IMG/VR virus record: IMGVR_UViG_3300046011_005677
Coordinates: 1-29,821 of that record
DNA: 29,821 nucleotides
Direction: 5' to 3' (one strand)
DNA from: a virus
Shown here: positions 18,110 to 25,496 of the stretch, piece by piece
Position numbering within the stretch: position 1 is the first letter of the stretch
How the letters are laid out: each line of letters starts with the position of its first letter
Notes under the pieces: model-generated
Databases searched by the model: none
Told to the model about the DNA's origin: nothing
Seen by the model: only the letters and a program-made list of their open reading frames with translations
Position numbers and translations under genes: made by a program

Positions 18110-18688
18110 ATGCAGGTAGTAGATCAAACAGAGCTTGTTCGCAAATTTAATTTTAGCAGTGTAATCACTGCTGAAGATGACGCTATGGCCTGCAAAATTA
18201 TCAAGAACATTATTGCCGACGGCAATTATTTTACAAACAGTCCCAAGTTTCAAACCAAAGAAAATATTTTTTCCAGACCAGAACCCGTATGGCTGAAATA
18301 CAGAATGAGTTTTATGTTCTCTGTGTTCATGTATCTAGGTCGTGAAGTCAAAGTATCAGAGATGATGGCTTGGAGTTTTATGACCAATCTTCAGAGTGCC
18401 GAAAATCGAGAAAAACTATGGCACAATCATTGGCATCCAAAAAATCCCAATAATAAAATGTTCAGCGGAATATACTATCTGCACATTCCCAGCGATGTCA
18501 AGGATCGAGACTATTGCGGCACAGAAATAGCACCCAACGGTGCAGAACAAGATGGCAAGTATTTCATCACTCCCACTCAAGGCCACTGGATCATATATCC
18601 CAGTGACACATGGCACCGTCCGGGCATTGTACAGAGCAACCAATATCGATTTGTATTGGCAGCAGACATAGAATGCTCCTATAGTTAA
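18110..18688 (+). CDS. 2-oxoglutarate/Fe(II)-dependent oxygenase
   Basis: A 192-aa double-stranded beta-helix enzyme resembling the putative 2OG-Fe(II) oxygenases common in marine phages. Candidate metal and co-substrate residues are HNHWHP (H105, H107, H109), the strand SGIYYLHIP (119-127), YPSDTWHRPG (H169, R170) and Arg180 in QYRFVLAADI. Such enzymes hydroxylate protein side chains, nucleic acids or small molecules; the substrate here is unknown. The AAGGA ribosome-binding site touches the CCA end of tRNA-Gly. The last 14 bases (through the TAA) lie inside tRNA-Thr(GGT). Its place among tRNAs makes tRNA or translation-factor hydroxylation an attractive but untested idea. Confidence 0.85.
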   Translation: MQVVDQTELVRKFNFSSVITAEDDAMACKIIKNIIADGNYFTNSPKFQTKENIFSRPEPVWLKYRMSFMFSVFMYLGREVKVSEMMAWSFMTNLQSAENREKLWHNHWHPKNPNNKMFSGIYYLHIPSDVKDRDYCGTEIAPNGAEQDGKYFITPTQGHWIIYPSDTWHRPGIVQSNQYRFVLAADIECSYS

Positions 18689-18748
18689 ATGGCATAACGC
18701 ATCCTTGGTAAGGATGTATTTCAAGTTCGATTCTTGGTTGGAGCACCA
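18675..18748 (+). tRNA. tRNA-Thr(GGT), overlapping a CDS end
   Basis: Acceptor GCTCCTA/TTGGAGC, anticodon loop TTGGTAA on CATCC/GGATG, T-arm with TTCGATT loop, discriminator A and encoded CCA. The first 14 bases code for the last residues and stop of the oxygenase gene. Last tRNA of the array. Confidence 0.95.
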
Positions 18749-18749
18749 C

Positions 18750-18778
18750 TTGACAACATTCAAATAAGATTGTATAAT
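18750..18778 (+). promoter_or_regulatory. Consensus promoter for the HExxH/IF-1 operon
   Basis: TTGACA at 18750-18755, a 17-base spacer and TATAAT at 18773-18778. It starts two bases after the last tRNA CCA. AAGGAG follows before the ATG at 18800. Confidence 0.88.
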
Positions 18779-18799
18779 TGATATATACAAGGAGCTCTT

Positions 18800-19261
18800 A
18801 TGGAAATTCAAGTGTTAGCGAGGAAAAGCGCCAGCAAAATGTTGGTTGAAACCTGTCTACAAGTATTTCGAAATGAACTGAAATTACAGAATAGTCGATA
18901 CTCACTGATAGTGATTCCTGATAGAGGAATGAGTGTCAAAGAAGGGGTGCGAGGCAGTGTGTTTAAATTGGGGCCGACTGTGATAGGCATGAGCATAGAT
19001 ACCGCTCTCGATATCGAAAGGTTGATCATTGCTCTGGCACACGAAATGGTGCATGTCAAACAGTATGCTCGAGGGCAGATCAAACACGGAAAGAATCTCA
19101 ACAGCAGACTGTGGATGGGGAAAAAATTCAAGGGACACTATTATGATCTGCCTTGGGAAGTGGAAGCCTTTAGTAAAGAACGAGTGTTAGCCAACAAGGT
19201 TTTTCAAATCATAGACAAGGCAGACGCTCAACTAAAATCAAAGAAAAATGTCAAAAAGTGA
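18800..19261 (+). CDS. HExxH zinc metalloprotein (putative metallopeptidase)
   Basis: A 153-aa protein with the zinc motif HEMVH (H81, E82, H85) followed by VKQYARGQ, and a likely third ligand at E122 in PWEVEAF, as in gluzincin or SprT-like small peptidases. The fold is small and has no signal peptide, so it acts in the cytoplasm or in the virion. I associate the [14 protein letters not shown] / PWE-EA pattern with phage and bacterial putative metallopeptidases of unknown substrate. AAGGAG precedes the ATG. Its last 14 bases overlap the IF-1 gene, so the two are translationally coupled. Confidence 0.85.
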   Translation: MEIQVLARKSASKMLVETCLQVFRNELKLQNSRYSLIVIPDRGMSVKEGVRGSVFKLGPTVIGMSIDTALDIERLIIALAHEMVHVKQYARGQIKHGKNLNSRLWMGKKFKGHYYDLPWEVEAFSKERVLANKVFQIIDKADAQLKSKKNVKK

Positions 19262-19466
19262 TCTAATCGAATTAACTGGTGCTATTGAAGAAGTGTTGCC
19301 TGGCAACATGTTCAGAGTCAAGGTGGATAATCTGCCCAACATACTTGTATGCTATACCAGCGGCAAATTGAAACAGCACAAGATAAAAATTATCTTAGGC
19401 GATCGTGTTAAAATTGAAGTCAGCCCATATGATCTTACCAAAGGTCGTGTAACTTATAGATTGTAA
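19248..19466 (+). CDS. infA: Translation initiation factor IF-1 homologue
   Basis: A 72-aa single OB-fold protein that aligns along its full length with bacterial IF-1: [49 protein letters not shown] and [14 protein letters not shown]. The SGK and [12 protein letters not shown]-x-[YF]-R motifs are diagnostic. IF-1 binds the ribosomal A site on the 30S subunit and works with IF-2 and IF-3 during initiation. The length equals that of E. coli IF-1. It is coupled to the upstream metalloprotein gene by overlap. Together with the initiator tRNA it suggests that this phage modifies initiation on host ribosomes. Confidence 0.95.
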   Translation: MSKSDLIELTGAIEEVLPGNMFRVKVDNLPNILVCYTSGKLKQHKIKIILGDRVKIEVSPYDLTKGRVTYRL

Positions 19467-19469
19467 CGA

Positions 19470-19697
19470 ATGACTAATTCTATTAGACCAGTAACTCTAG
19501 TCGATACCAGCTTCACAGGAGTATTACCCGCTGGTACTGTGGGTCGTGGTTTTATCAAACAAGAAATCTGGCAACAGACTACTTACCCTAATGGTTCTAA
19601 AGTCACCAACATTTATCACCACATTATCGAAGTCTATGACAGTCGAGCAGTTGTAACTAAACACAATCAACCAAATCAAATAGACATGATGATCTAG
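19470..19697 (+). CDS. 75-aa phage protein of unknown function
   Basis: It begins MTNSIRPVTLVDTSFTGVLP three bases after the IF-1 stop. The composition and the PAGTVGRGFI turn suggest a small beta-barrel, perhaps SH3- or OB-like, with a C-terminal INM-like tail (QPNQIDMMI). Expressed with IF-1. I do not recognise a named family. Confidence 0.7.
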   Translation: MTNSIRPVTLVDTSFTGVLPAGTVGRGFIKQEIWQQTTYPNGSKVTNIYHHIIEVYDSRAVVTKHNQPNQIDMMI

Positions 19698-19721
19698 ATG
19701 TGGAGACCTGGTAAATTCCGA

Positions 19722-19750
19722 TTGACAAATCTCTGTGTTGATAGTATAAT
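19722..19750 (+). promoter_or_regulatory. Consensus promoter for the 56-aa and phosphoesterase genes
   Basis: TTGACA at 19722-19727, a 17-base spacer and TATAAT at 19745-19750. AAAGGGA follows before the ATG at 19778. Confidence 0.85.
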
Positions 19751-19777
19751 ATATACTTAAACAGTGAAAGGGATCAC

Positions 19778-19948
19778 ATGGCCGGCAAAGCGAAATCGAT
19801 TTACCTCACAGTAACTACATTGGACCACAAATCAGTTTTTCATCGCATGTTTTTCAATGCAACCGAATTTAATGCGTTTGTTAAAACTGATGAATTTAAA
19901 GCAAAGTATCCGACAACGGAATTTAAAATTATAAAAGAAACTTACTAA
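19778..19948 (+). CDS. 56-aa phage protein
   Basis: The ATG follows AAAGGGA and a consensus promoter. The product begins MAGKAKSIYLTVTTLDHKSV and has NATEFNAFVKTDEFKAKYP before a short beta end. It is small, basic, and probably an alpha/beta fold. It lies 11 bases before the phosphoesterase gene. Family and function unknown. Confidence 0.7.
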   Translation: MAGKAKSIYLTVTTLDHKSVFHRMFFNATEFNAFVKTDEFKAKYPTTEFKIIKETY

Positions 19949-19959
19949 AAGGAGGCAGT

Positions 19960-20565
19960 ATGCCAAGTGTATTCTTAGTAAGCGACACGCACTTTGGACA
20001 CACTGGTGTATGCCGCTTCACACGTAACGATGGTGTTACAAAACTTCGCCCATGGGACTCGCCTGAGGAAATGGACGAAGCAATGGTCAAGGCGTGGAAC
20101 GAACGGGTAAAACCCACTGACAAGGTATATCATCTTGGCGATGTGGTTATAAACCGCAAGGCGCTAAAAACCTTATCTCGTTTGAATGGAGACAAGGTGC
20201 TTATCCGTGGCAATCACGATATTTTCCGTGATGACGAGTATCGTGAATACTTTCGTGAATTACGTGCCTACCATGTTATGAACGGAATGATCTTAAGCCA
20301 TATTCCTGTACACAGCGACAGCTTGGGCCGGTTTGGTGTTAACATCCACGGACACACTCATGCAAATCGTGTGCGTAAGGCTCGTGGTGTAGATGCAAGG
20401 ACTGGAGAAGTATTATACAGCGATGAGAACGATGTGCGTTATCATTGCGTCTGTGTAGAGCAGACTCCGGACTTTGCTCCTATCTTGTTTGAAGATGTTA
20501 TAAAGAACATCGAAGCAGAAGGCGGTAGCATAGGGTTTAAGAACGGAAACGGACCCACAATGTAA
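19960..20565 (+). CDS. Calcineurin-like metallophosphoesterase (second copy type)
   Basis: A 201-aa enzyme with the two-metal motifs VSDTHFGH (D9, H11), LGDVV (D61), RGNHD (N85, H86), SHIPVH (H114) and HGHTHA (H130, H132). The SDTHFGH...RPW plus RGNHD form fits the small phosphoesterase family found in many phages and bacteria, of uncertain substrate. It differs clearly from the 264-aa enzyme at 5293, so the two are not a recent duplication. AAGGAGG precedes the ATG. A strong terminator follows. Confidence 0.93.
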   Translation: MPSVFLVSDTHFGHTGVCRFTRNDGVTKLRPWDSPEEMDEAMVKAWNERVKPTDKVYHLGDVVINRKALKTLSRLNGDKVLIRGNHDIFRDDEYREYFRELRAYHVMNGMILSHIPVHSDSLGRFGVNIHGHTHANRVRKARGVDARTGEVLYSDENDVRYHCVCVEQTPDFAPILFEDVIKNIEAEGGSIGFKNGNGPTM

Positions 20566-20580
20566 TAAACTACGCAGTTT

Positions 20581-20609
20581 AATAGGGCTCTTCGGAGCCC
20601 TATTTTTTT
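20581..20609 (+). terminator. Rho-independent terminator after the phosphoesterase gene
   Basis: AATAGGGCTC-TTCG-GAGCCCTATT is a perfect 10-bp stem with a UUCG loop, followed by a T-run. It separates the early unit from the tail-fibre gene. Confidence 0.93.
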
Positions 20610-20615
20610 GGCTGG

Positions 20616-20623
20616 CATAAATA
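20616..20623 (+). promoter_or_regulatory. NATAAATA late promoter for the tail-fibre gene
   Basis: CATAAATA matches the late consensus of T4-like cyanophages. It lies just after a terminator and 33 bases before the tail-fibre ATG, with CAGGAG between. Confidence 0.5.
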
Positions 20624-20656
20624 TATATGGTAGATAAATTCCAGGAGTAGAAAAAT

Positions 20657-22129
20657 ATGCCGTTACAGATTCGCAGAGGCACTGACGCTGAAAGAACAGC
20701 CATGACCCAGCCCTTGGCCGCGGGCGAGCTTATATTTGTCACAAACACCAATAGATTATGGATAGGTAATGGCACTACCCTTGGAGGTGTTGCTGTCACA
20801 GAATACACTGACGAAAACGCCAGAGATGCATCAGCAGCCATGTTTGTTACTGGCACACATAATTCAATAACATTTGCCTACGACGATGCTTTGAATAAAG
20901 TAAATGCCACTGTAGATTTATCAGATTACCAGGGCGTGATCAAAGCAGCAGCATTCAACGGGTCTGTGGTTGCCAACGACAGTAGTCTTTTGATAGACGG
21001 AAACACAGGAAAATTTAATTTATCTGGCAGTGTTAGTACCGACATTATACCAGACGCAGATGTTGTATACGATCTAGGTAGTCCAACATTTAGATTTAGA
21101 GATTTATATCTCAGCGGATCAAGTATTAAACTAGGTGCCGCAACCATTACAGCTACCGGTACAGCGGTAAATCTACCAGCAGGATCTACCATTGGTGGAT
21201 CAGCGATCGGAATACCCGGCGGTGATTTAAATGTTAATATCGTGGCTGACGACAGCACGATTATTGTAAATACCACCACAGAAGTTGTAACTGCACAGGG
21301 CGGATTTGTAGGTAACGTCACAGGCAACGTTAACGGCATTGTTACTGGTACAGCTGGATCATCATTAACTGGTAACGTCATAGGTAACGTCACAGGCAAC
21401 GTTAACGGCATTGTTACTGGTACAGCTGGATCATCATTAACTGGTAACGTCACAGGTAACGTTACAGGCAACGTTAACGGCATTGTTACTGGTACAGCCG
21501 GATCATCATTAATTGGTAACGTCACAGGTAATGTCGAGGGGGATATAAGAGGTTCTGTATTTGGACAAGATTCTACAATGCTTGTAGATGGAACTGGGAC
21601 CGGAAAAATCGTAGGGCCTATACAAACGAATTCTATTACTATAAACAAAGATCTAGGCGAGTTTGTAATACAATCAGAAGGTGATATAAATGATTCTTAT
21701 AATCTATTCCTCATTGATCTAGCTAACAATGAAGTCGACGGGTCTCCTAAATTACAACTTAGGTCTAGAGGAACTATAGATAGCCGAACTATAGTGCTAT
21801 CCGGTGACACAATTGCTGCAGATTATTATCTGGGACATAACGGTACCACACATATCCCTGCGGTAATCGTTACAGCAAAAGCTAGTGGAACTGTTACTTC
21901 AGGCGGAGCTGTTCCGGGAGCTTATGAGATATCAACACTTAATAATGCCGGAACTTTAGTATCAGCGTTTAAAGTAGACCATACACAATTACTTCACGTA
22001 GCGAATAACAGTGTAGTTGCTGGTGGTGCGTCAGGACAGGTTAATCTTGGCGGCGGAGTAGTTGGTTATCTTAAAATGAATATCGGCGGAACAAATTATG
22101 CTGTTCCATATTACGGATTGAATCCTTAA
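20657..22129 (+). CDS. Tail fibre / receptor-binding protein with Mtd-N-like start
   Basis: A 490-aa structural protein. Residues 1-50 (MPLQIRRGTDAERTAMTQPL, then AAGELIFVTNTNRLWIGNG) match the Mtd-N type attachment domain that opens many phage tail fibres. Residues about 60-215 are beta-rich shaft. Residues 219-295 are near-perfect repeats of GNVTGNVNGIVTGTAGSSLT, a collagen-free shaft typical of T4-like marine phage fibres. The rest (FGQDSTMLVDG ... GGVVGYLKMNIGG ... YYGLNP) is the distal receptor-binding part. CAGGAG precedes the ATG and a late-type box lies upstream. The adjacent minus-strand enzymes may modify this or another virion protein, but that is conjecture. Confidence 0.88.
   Translation: MPLQIRRGTDAERTAMTQPLAAGELIFVTNTNRLWIGNGTTLGGVAVTEYTDENARDASAAMFVTGTHNSITFAYDDALNKVNATVDLSDYQGVIKAAAFNGSVVANDSSLLIDGNTGKFNLSGSVSTDIIPDADVVYDLGSPTFRFRDLYLSGSSIKLGAATITATGTAVNLPAGSTIGGSAIGIPGGDLNVNIVADDSTIIVNTTTEVVTAQGGFVGNVTGNVNGIVTGTAGSSLTGNVIGNVTGNVNGIVTGTAGSSLTGNVTGNVTGNVNGIVTGTAGSSLIGNVTGNVEGDIRGSVFGQDSTMLVDGTGTGKIVGPIQTNSITINKDLGEFVIQSEGDINDSYNLFLIDLANNEVDGSPKLQLRSRGTIDSRTIVLSGDTIAADYYLGHNGTTHIPAVIVTAKASGTVTSGGAVPGAYEISTLNNAGTLVSAFKVDHTQLLHVANNSVVAGGASGQVNLGGGVVGYLKMNIGGTNYAVPYYGLNP
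21311..21540 (+). repeat. Tandem 60/72-nt repeats inside the tail-fibre gene
   Basis: Three nearly identical units (one of 60 and two of 72 bases) encode GNVTGNVNGIVTGTAGSSLT with one or two extra GNV-T/I steps. The third unit's last codon and a few silent sites differ. Such DNA identity allows slippage or recombination that would lengthen or shorten the fibre. Confidence 0.9.
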
Positions 22130-22157
22130 AATAAAAGCCCCTGAGGGCTTTTATTTT
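22128..22157. terminator. Bidirectional terminator between tail fibre and minus-strand operon
   Basis: AAAATAAAAGCCC-CTGA-GGGCTTTTATTTT is a perfect 13-bp stem with A/T tracts on both sides. It ends both convergent transcripts and overlaps the stop codon of the minus-strand radical SAM gene. Confidence 0.93.
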
Positions 22158-23959
22158 GTAAGTGTCTCTGCAGCAAGTTCTGTAATTTTATTTTTTAACT
22201 TGCCTGATCTTCTTAAAATCCAAATGTTTGTGTATGTAGGAATAAAATCCTTTACTTGGCATTCTATTTTATAGGCCATCTTTGTTTTTTCCCAGTTTTC
22301 TAAATTATAATTCGATTCAATATATTCAAGAGGCAAATATTTAAGATTCGCAACGAATCTTTTTTGAATTTCAATTATTGTAGAATCTATATGACCAAAT
22401 GATTTAGAAAAATCAATTATAAAAAGCAAAACTGTTTCAAAATTGTCATAGATCAACGCATGACTTTTACCGTTGAAATGATGCACAGGAATATCAACCA
22501 GTAACGATCCTGTATTGAATAGGTGCTTAATATTTTTTTCTACTTCTCTGTATTCATCTCCCAAGATACCAGTATCTTGTTTCAAAAAATTTAAAAATTT
22601 GATATAGAATTCTTTGTAGGGTATGCCTAATACGTGTCTACAATATTTAGAAATTATTTGACTCCACCCTTGATAATGAAAATTTTGCACAACCCAGTGA
22701 AACATATAAGCGTCAGTTAGATCATTTTTACTCATTGTATTGGTTTCACATACTAGATCGGTATATTCTGGAATGCTGCTCAAGTCATTGAAAGAGAATG
22801 GTTGATAGTTTTCGCATCTAATTGTTTTTATTCCGTACTGAAATTTTTGAGTTTGATTTAATTCAGTATTTTCCATAACATTAGCAAGATACATTTCACA
22901 TTGAGTATGTTGTCCGAGCTCTAAAAGTTCAGATATTCCATCTATAAAAGTTTCTAGTGTTTCTTCAGGCAATCCCAGTATTACTTCAGTATATGTTGTA
23001 ACTCCGTATTGGTGACTTAACGCATACATATTTTTTAAATCGTTACTGGCCATATTATCTCTTTTTATTGTTTTTAGAGTTTTTGTATTCATACTTTGCA
23101 CACTCAATGTAACTCCTCTCCCTAGAGAACCCAAAGCCTTGGCAACTTTAAATATATGCTCGTTGCTGTTTTTTGCATAGGTAACATTTACATACTCTAA
23201 ACAAGAATCTCTACTGTATTTTTCTAACATAGTAGCGATTTCTAAATCTCTTTCTTTAAATGCTCCAAAATTTGCATCAGTGATAAACAAAGTAGTGATA
23301 GGATTTTCTACCACCCATTTTATTTCATCTTGCACCCGTTCTAAATTAAAACGTTTTACCTTTCCATATGTCGTACTACCCCAGTCGCAAAATGTACAGG
23401 AATACGGACATCCCCGGTTAGTTTCTAATACGCCCTGGAAATAATCTCCGGGGGATTCAGCAATAATGTCATCAAAAAATCCAATAAGATAAGGGCTAGG
23501 AATTTCTAAATTGTCTAATCTTTTTTTCGTATATAACTCTTGAGGTATTTTATCTGCATCTATAGTTCTAAGAATTTCTAAGAAACTTTCTTCTCCCTCT
23601 CCAAACACAATAGAATCGATAAAGTTGTATTTCAAGTGGTTACTTCCTGATTGGGGACCTCCAAACACAATCCAAGTATCAGGCCACAATTCTTTAATTT
23701 TTTTTGCGATGTTTAAATTATACTGTTCATTCCAGCAGTAACAACTAAAAACACACACCGTAGGATTTTCTATTTTTTTCAATACAGAATCAATAGGGTC
23801 TCTTCTATAAATTTTTCCTTTTACTTCCCAATTTAATTTTATATCATCAAACTGTTGAGCATACGCCCAAAGACACCCAACTGAATACGGAAGCCAGTAC
23901 TGCGTTTTTTCGCCAAATTTAGCGGAATAATTACATTGAAAAAAGTATATGGATTTCAT
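22151..23959 (-). CDS. B12-binding-domain-type radical SAM enzyme
   Basis: A 602-aa enzyme and the last gene of the operon. I chose ATG 23959, which forms an ATGA overlap with the upstream gene, rather than the in-frame ATG at 23980. Residues about 1-140 resemble a cobalamin-binding Rossmann domain (WIVFGGPQSG, SIVFGEGEESF), though the DxHxxG cobalt-ligand motif is not seen. The radical SAM core has CPYSCTFC (Cys184, 188, 191), which holds the 4Fe-4S cluster. The C-terminal 200 residues match no domain that I recognise. Relatives carry out methylations or rearrangements at unreactive carbons, or anaerobic ring formation. Substrate unknown; linkage to an amidinotransferase and two oxygenases suggests a small-molecule or peptide pathway. 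Confidence 0.88.
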   Translation of the reverse strand: MKSIYFFQCNYSAKFGEKTQYWLPYSVGCLWAYAQQFDDIKLNWEVKGKIYRRDPIDSVLKKIENPTVCVFSCYCWNEQYNLNIAKKIKELWPDTWIVFGGPQSGSNHLKYNFIDSIVFGEGEESFLEILRTIDADKIPQELYTKKRLDNLEIPSPYLIGFFDDIIAESPGDYFQGVLETNRGCPYSCTFCDWGSTTYGKVKRFNLERVQDEIKWVVENPITTLFITDANFGAFKERDLEIATMLEKYSRDSCLEYVNVTYAKNSNEHIFKVAKALGSLGRGVTLSVQSMNTKTLKTIKRDNMASNDLKNMYALSHQYGVTTYTEVILGLPEETLETFIDGISELLELGQHTQCEMYLANVMENTELNQTQKFQYGIKTIRCENYQPFSFNDLSSIPEYTDLVCETNTMSKNDLTDAYMFHWVVQNFHYQGWSQIISKYCRHVLGIPYKEFYIKFLNFLKQDTGILGDEYREVEKNIKHLFNTGSLLVDIPVHHFNGKSHALIYDNFETVLLFIIDFSKSFGHIDSTIIEIQKRFVANLKYLPLEYIESNYNLENWEKTKMAYKIECQVKDFIPTYTNIWILRRSGKLKNKITELAAETLTK

Positions 23960-24438
23960 TTTATTGTGTTGACCTGACAAGTGTGAAAATCAAAGTTACT
24001 TGCATTGACGGCCCAATGCTCTTCAGTATGATCGAAATACCAAACGTCACCTTTTTTCCATTTTCTAATAGAAAGATCTTCAAATTCTATATACTGACCA
24101 AATTTCCAATCTTCTAAAAATATTAAATATCTTACACAATGTTCGATAGTGGTTCCTAATTTTTGTTTTAAAGTATAAAAATGATCAAAATGTGGTGCAA
24201 TGATTTGGTTAGGTCGAATGTTGATCCAACCCACAGTACCGTTAGATACACTTAGAGAAGACTGAAAGTTTTTCCATATTGGTGGTAACTGATCATCAAA
24301 ACTCTGCAAGAGATGCCCATTACCAAAATTTTCGTGCCAAGATTCTCTCATTCCTGAGTAAGGTATTTGTTGCTTATAAACAAAATTTTGTAAATAGTCA
24401 GACCAAAAATCTTCTATTTGTCCATGATATCCTTTCAT
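23956..24438 (-). CDS. 2OG-Fe(II)-oxygenase-like protein
   Basis: A 160-aa protein with APHFDHFY (H83, D85), VRYLIFLEDW, a GDVWYFDHTEEHWAVNAS segment (H141) and a final FHTCQV strand. The H-x-D...H order, the preceding INIRPNQII strand and the W-x-x-GD turn fit a small cupin-type 2OG oxygenase related to prolyl or aspartyl hydroxylases. The 2OG-binding Arg is not certain. It overlaps both neighbours by four bases (ATGA), so its translation is coupled to the amidinotransferase and the radical SAM gene. Confidence 0.75.
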   Translation of the reverse strand: MKGYHGQIEDFWSDYLQNFVYKQQIPYSGMRESWHENFGNGHLLQSFDDQLPPIWKNFQSSLSVSNGTVGWINIRPNQIIAPHFDHFYTLKQKLGTTIEHCVRYLIFLEDWKFGQYIEFEDLSIRKWKKGDVWYFDHTEEHWAVNASNFDFHTCQVNTIK

Positions 24439-25496
24439 TGAAAGTAATCCTCTAAGGAACCTTTTCTTCTAAGGTCTAATGTGGCACAATGAAATCCTCC
24501 ACTGAGTGTTCGAGCGTGTCTCATAGGCATTGGAATTACAGTAAACCCTTTTGATTCTAAAACTTTTATTAGAGATATTTGGTCTTTTCCTACTATCACA
24601 GTATTGGGATTTACACTTAATATGTTCATTCCTATATAAGGGCTGCAGGGACTCACTGAGCCAGGGCCGCTCGTTGGGACAGCGGTCTGGGCTACATCTT
24701 GGAAATAAATTTTATCCCACTTATCGAATAATTTAGGACAGTTTTCTGGAGTAACTCTAGTGCTATTCAATAAAACCAATCCAGGTCTTAACGGAATTAT
24801 GGTGCTGTCCATGTGAGCGAAGCTGTATATATGCTCCGCTGCGTGAACTCTGTATCCTCTTCTTTCTAATACATTTTTTAACCATTTCATTCCTAGATGA
24901 TTTCCAGTATTGCTAATTTGAAAAAGAATGTCTTTGCCTAATCGTATACAATTAGGAGCATCAAAAACTGGTTCTAAATTAAGAAGACTTGGTTTTTCTT
25001 TTATATCTATAAACTGATAGCTGTCATCTGACAATATAGGCTTTGGAGCAGCGATCCATTCGACTCCATCATTTACTGCTTCTATCATGATATCGTGATA
25101 CGCACGAGTTTCAAAATATCTGGCCCTACAAGGACTTGGGGTTTCTATCATTAAATTATTGAGAGGTAACAACAAGTCTCTTGGACACCAAGTATACCAT
25201 CCTGTGGTTTGCCATTCCGGAGTGCTGAATTTTTTACTATGATCAATTATTTTTGGCCGATGAACTTTGATTCCAAGAGAAGAAAGTGTATCCGATAATA
25301 CTTGCATATCTTCATTGGCTTCATCTATTAACCATTGAGGATATTGTCCCTCTAGATTTTTTATTTGATCCACAGAATAATTACTATAACACATATTCAT
25401 GGTACTTACATCTACAGTCGGAACTCTAGCGTTGGTTGCTATCCCAACAACTATTTCTTCTAATTGGTCCCAATGATTATTTGACGATATTAACAT
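24435..25496 (-). CDS. Arginine:glycine-type amidinotransferase
   Basis: A 353-aa enzyme of the guanidino-transferase fold, close to glycine amidinotransferase (GATM) and relatives in natural-product pathways such as StrB and SxtG. Visible motifs are CPRDLLL (D107), RARYFETRAY, the catalytic Asp179 in FDAPNCIRLGKD, FQISNTGNHLGMKWL, His228 in AHMDST, and the nucleophile Cys337 in GGFHCATLDLRR. All catalytic residues are present, so it is probably active, moving an amidino group from arginine to an amine. The length is near that of bacterial members. It overlaps its neighbours by 20 and 4 bases. A phage copy is unexpected, and the amine acceptor is unknown. Confidence 0.93.
   Translation of the reverse strand: MLISSNNHWDQLEEIVVGIATNARVPTVDVSTMNMCYSNYSVDQIKNLEGQYPQWLIDEANEDMQVLSDTLSSLGIKVHRPKIIDHSKKFSTPEWQTTGWYTWCPRDLLLPLNNLMIETPSPCRARYFETRAYHDIMIEAVNDGVEWIAAPKPILSDDSYQFIDIKEKPSLLNLEPVFDAPNCIRLGKDILFQISNTGNHLGMKWLKNVLERRGYRVHAAEHIYSFAHMDSTIIPLRPGLVLLNSTRVTPENCPKLFDKWDKIYFQDVAQTAVPTSGPGSVSPCSPYIGMNILSVNPNTVIVGKDQISLIKVLESKGFTVIPMPMRHARTLSGGFHCATLDLRRKGSLEDYFQ

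Noticed and set aside
12445-18748. CRISPR array
   Set aside because: The repeated GGTTCGATTCC-like words are tRNA T-arms at tRNA spacing; no direct repeats with unique spacers exist.
20926-21648. 240-codon minus-strand frame opposite the tail fibre
   Set aside because: It consists of Pro/Thr/Val repeats that are only the reverse reading of the GNV-T repeats.
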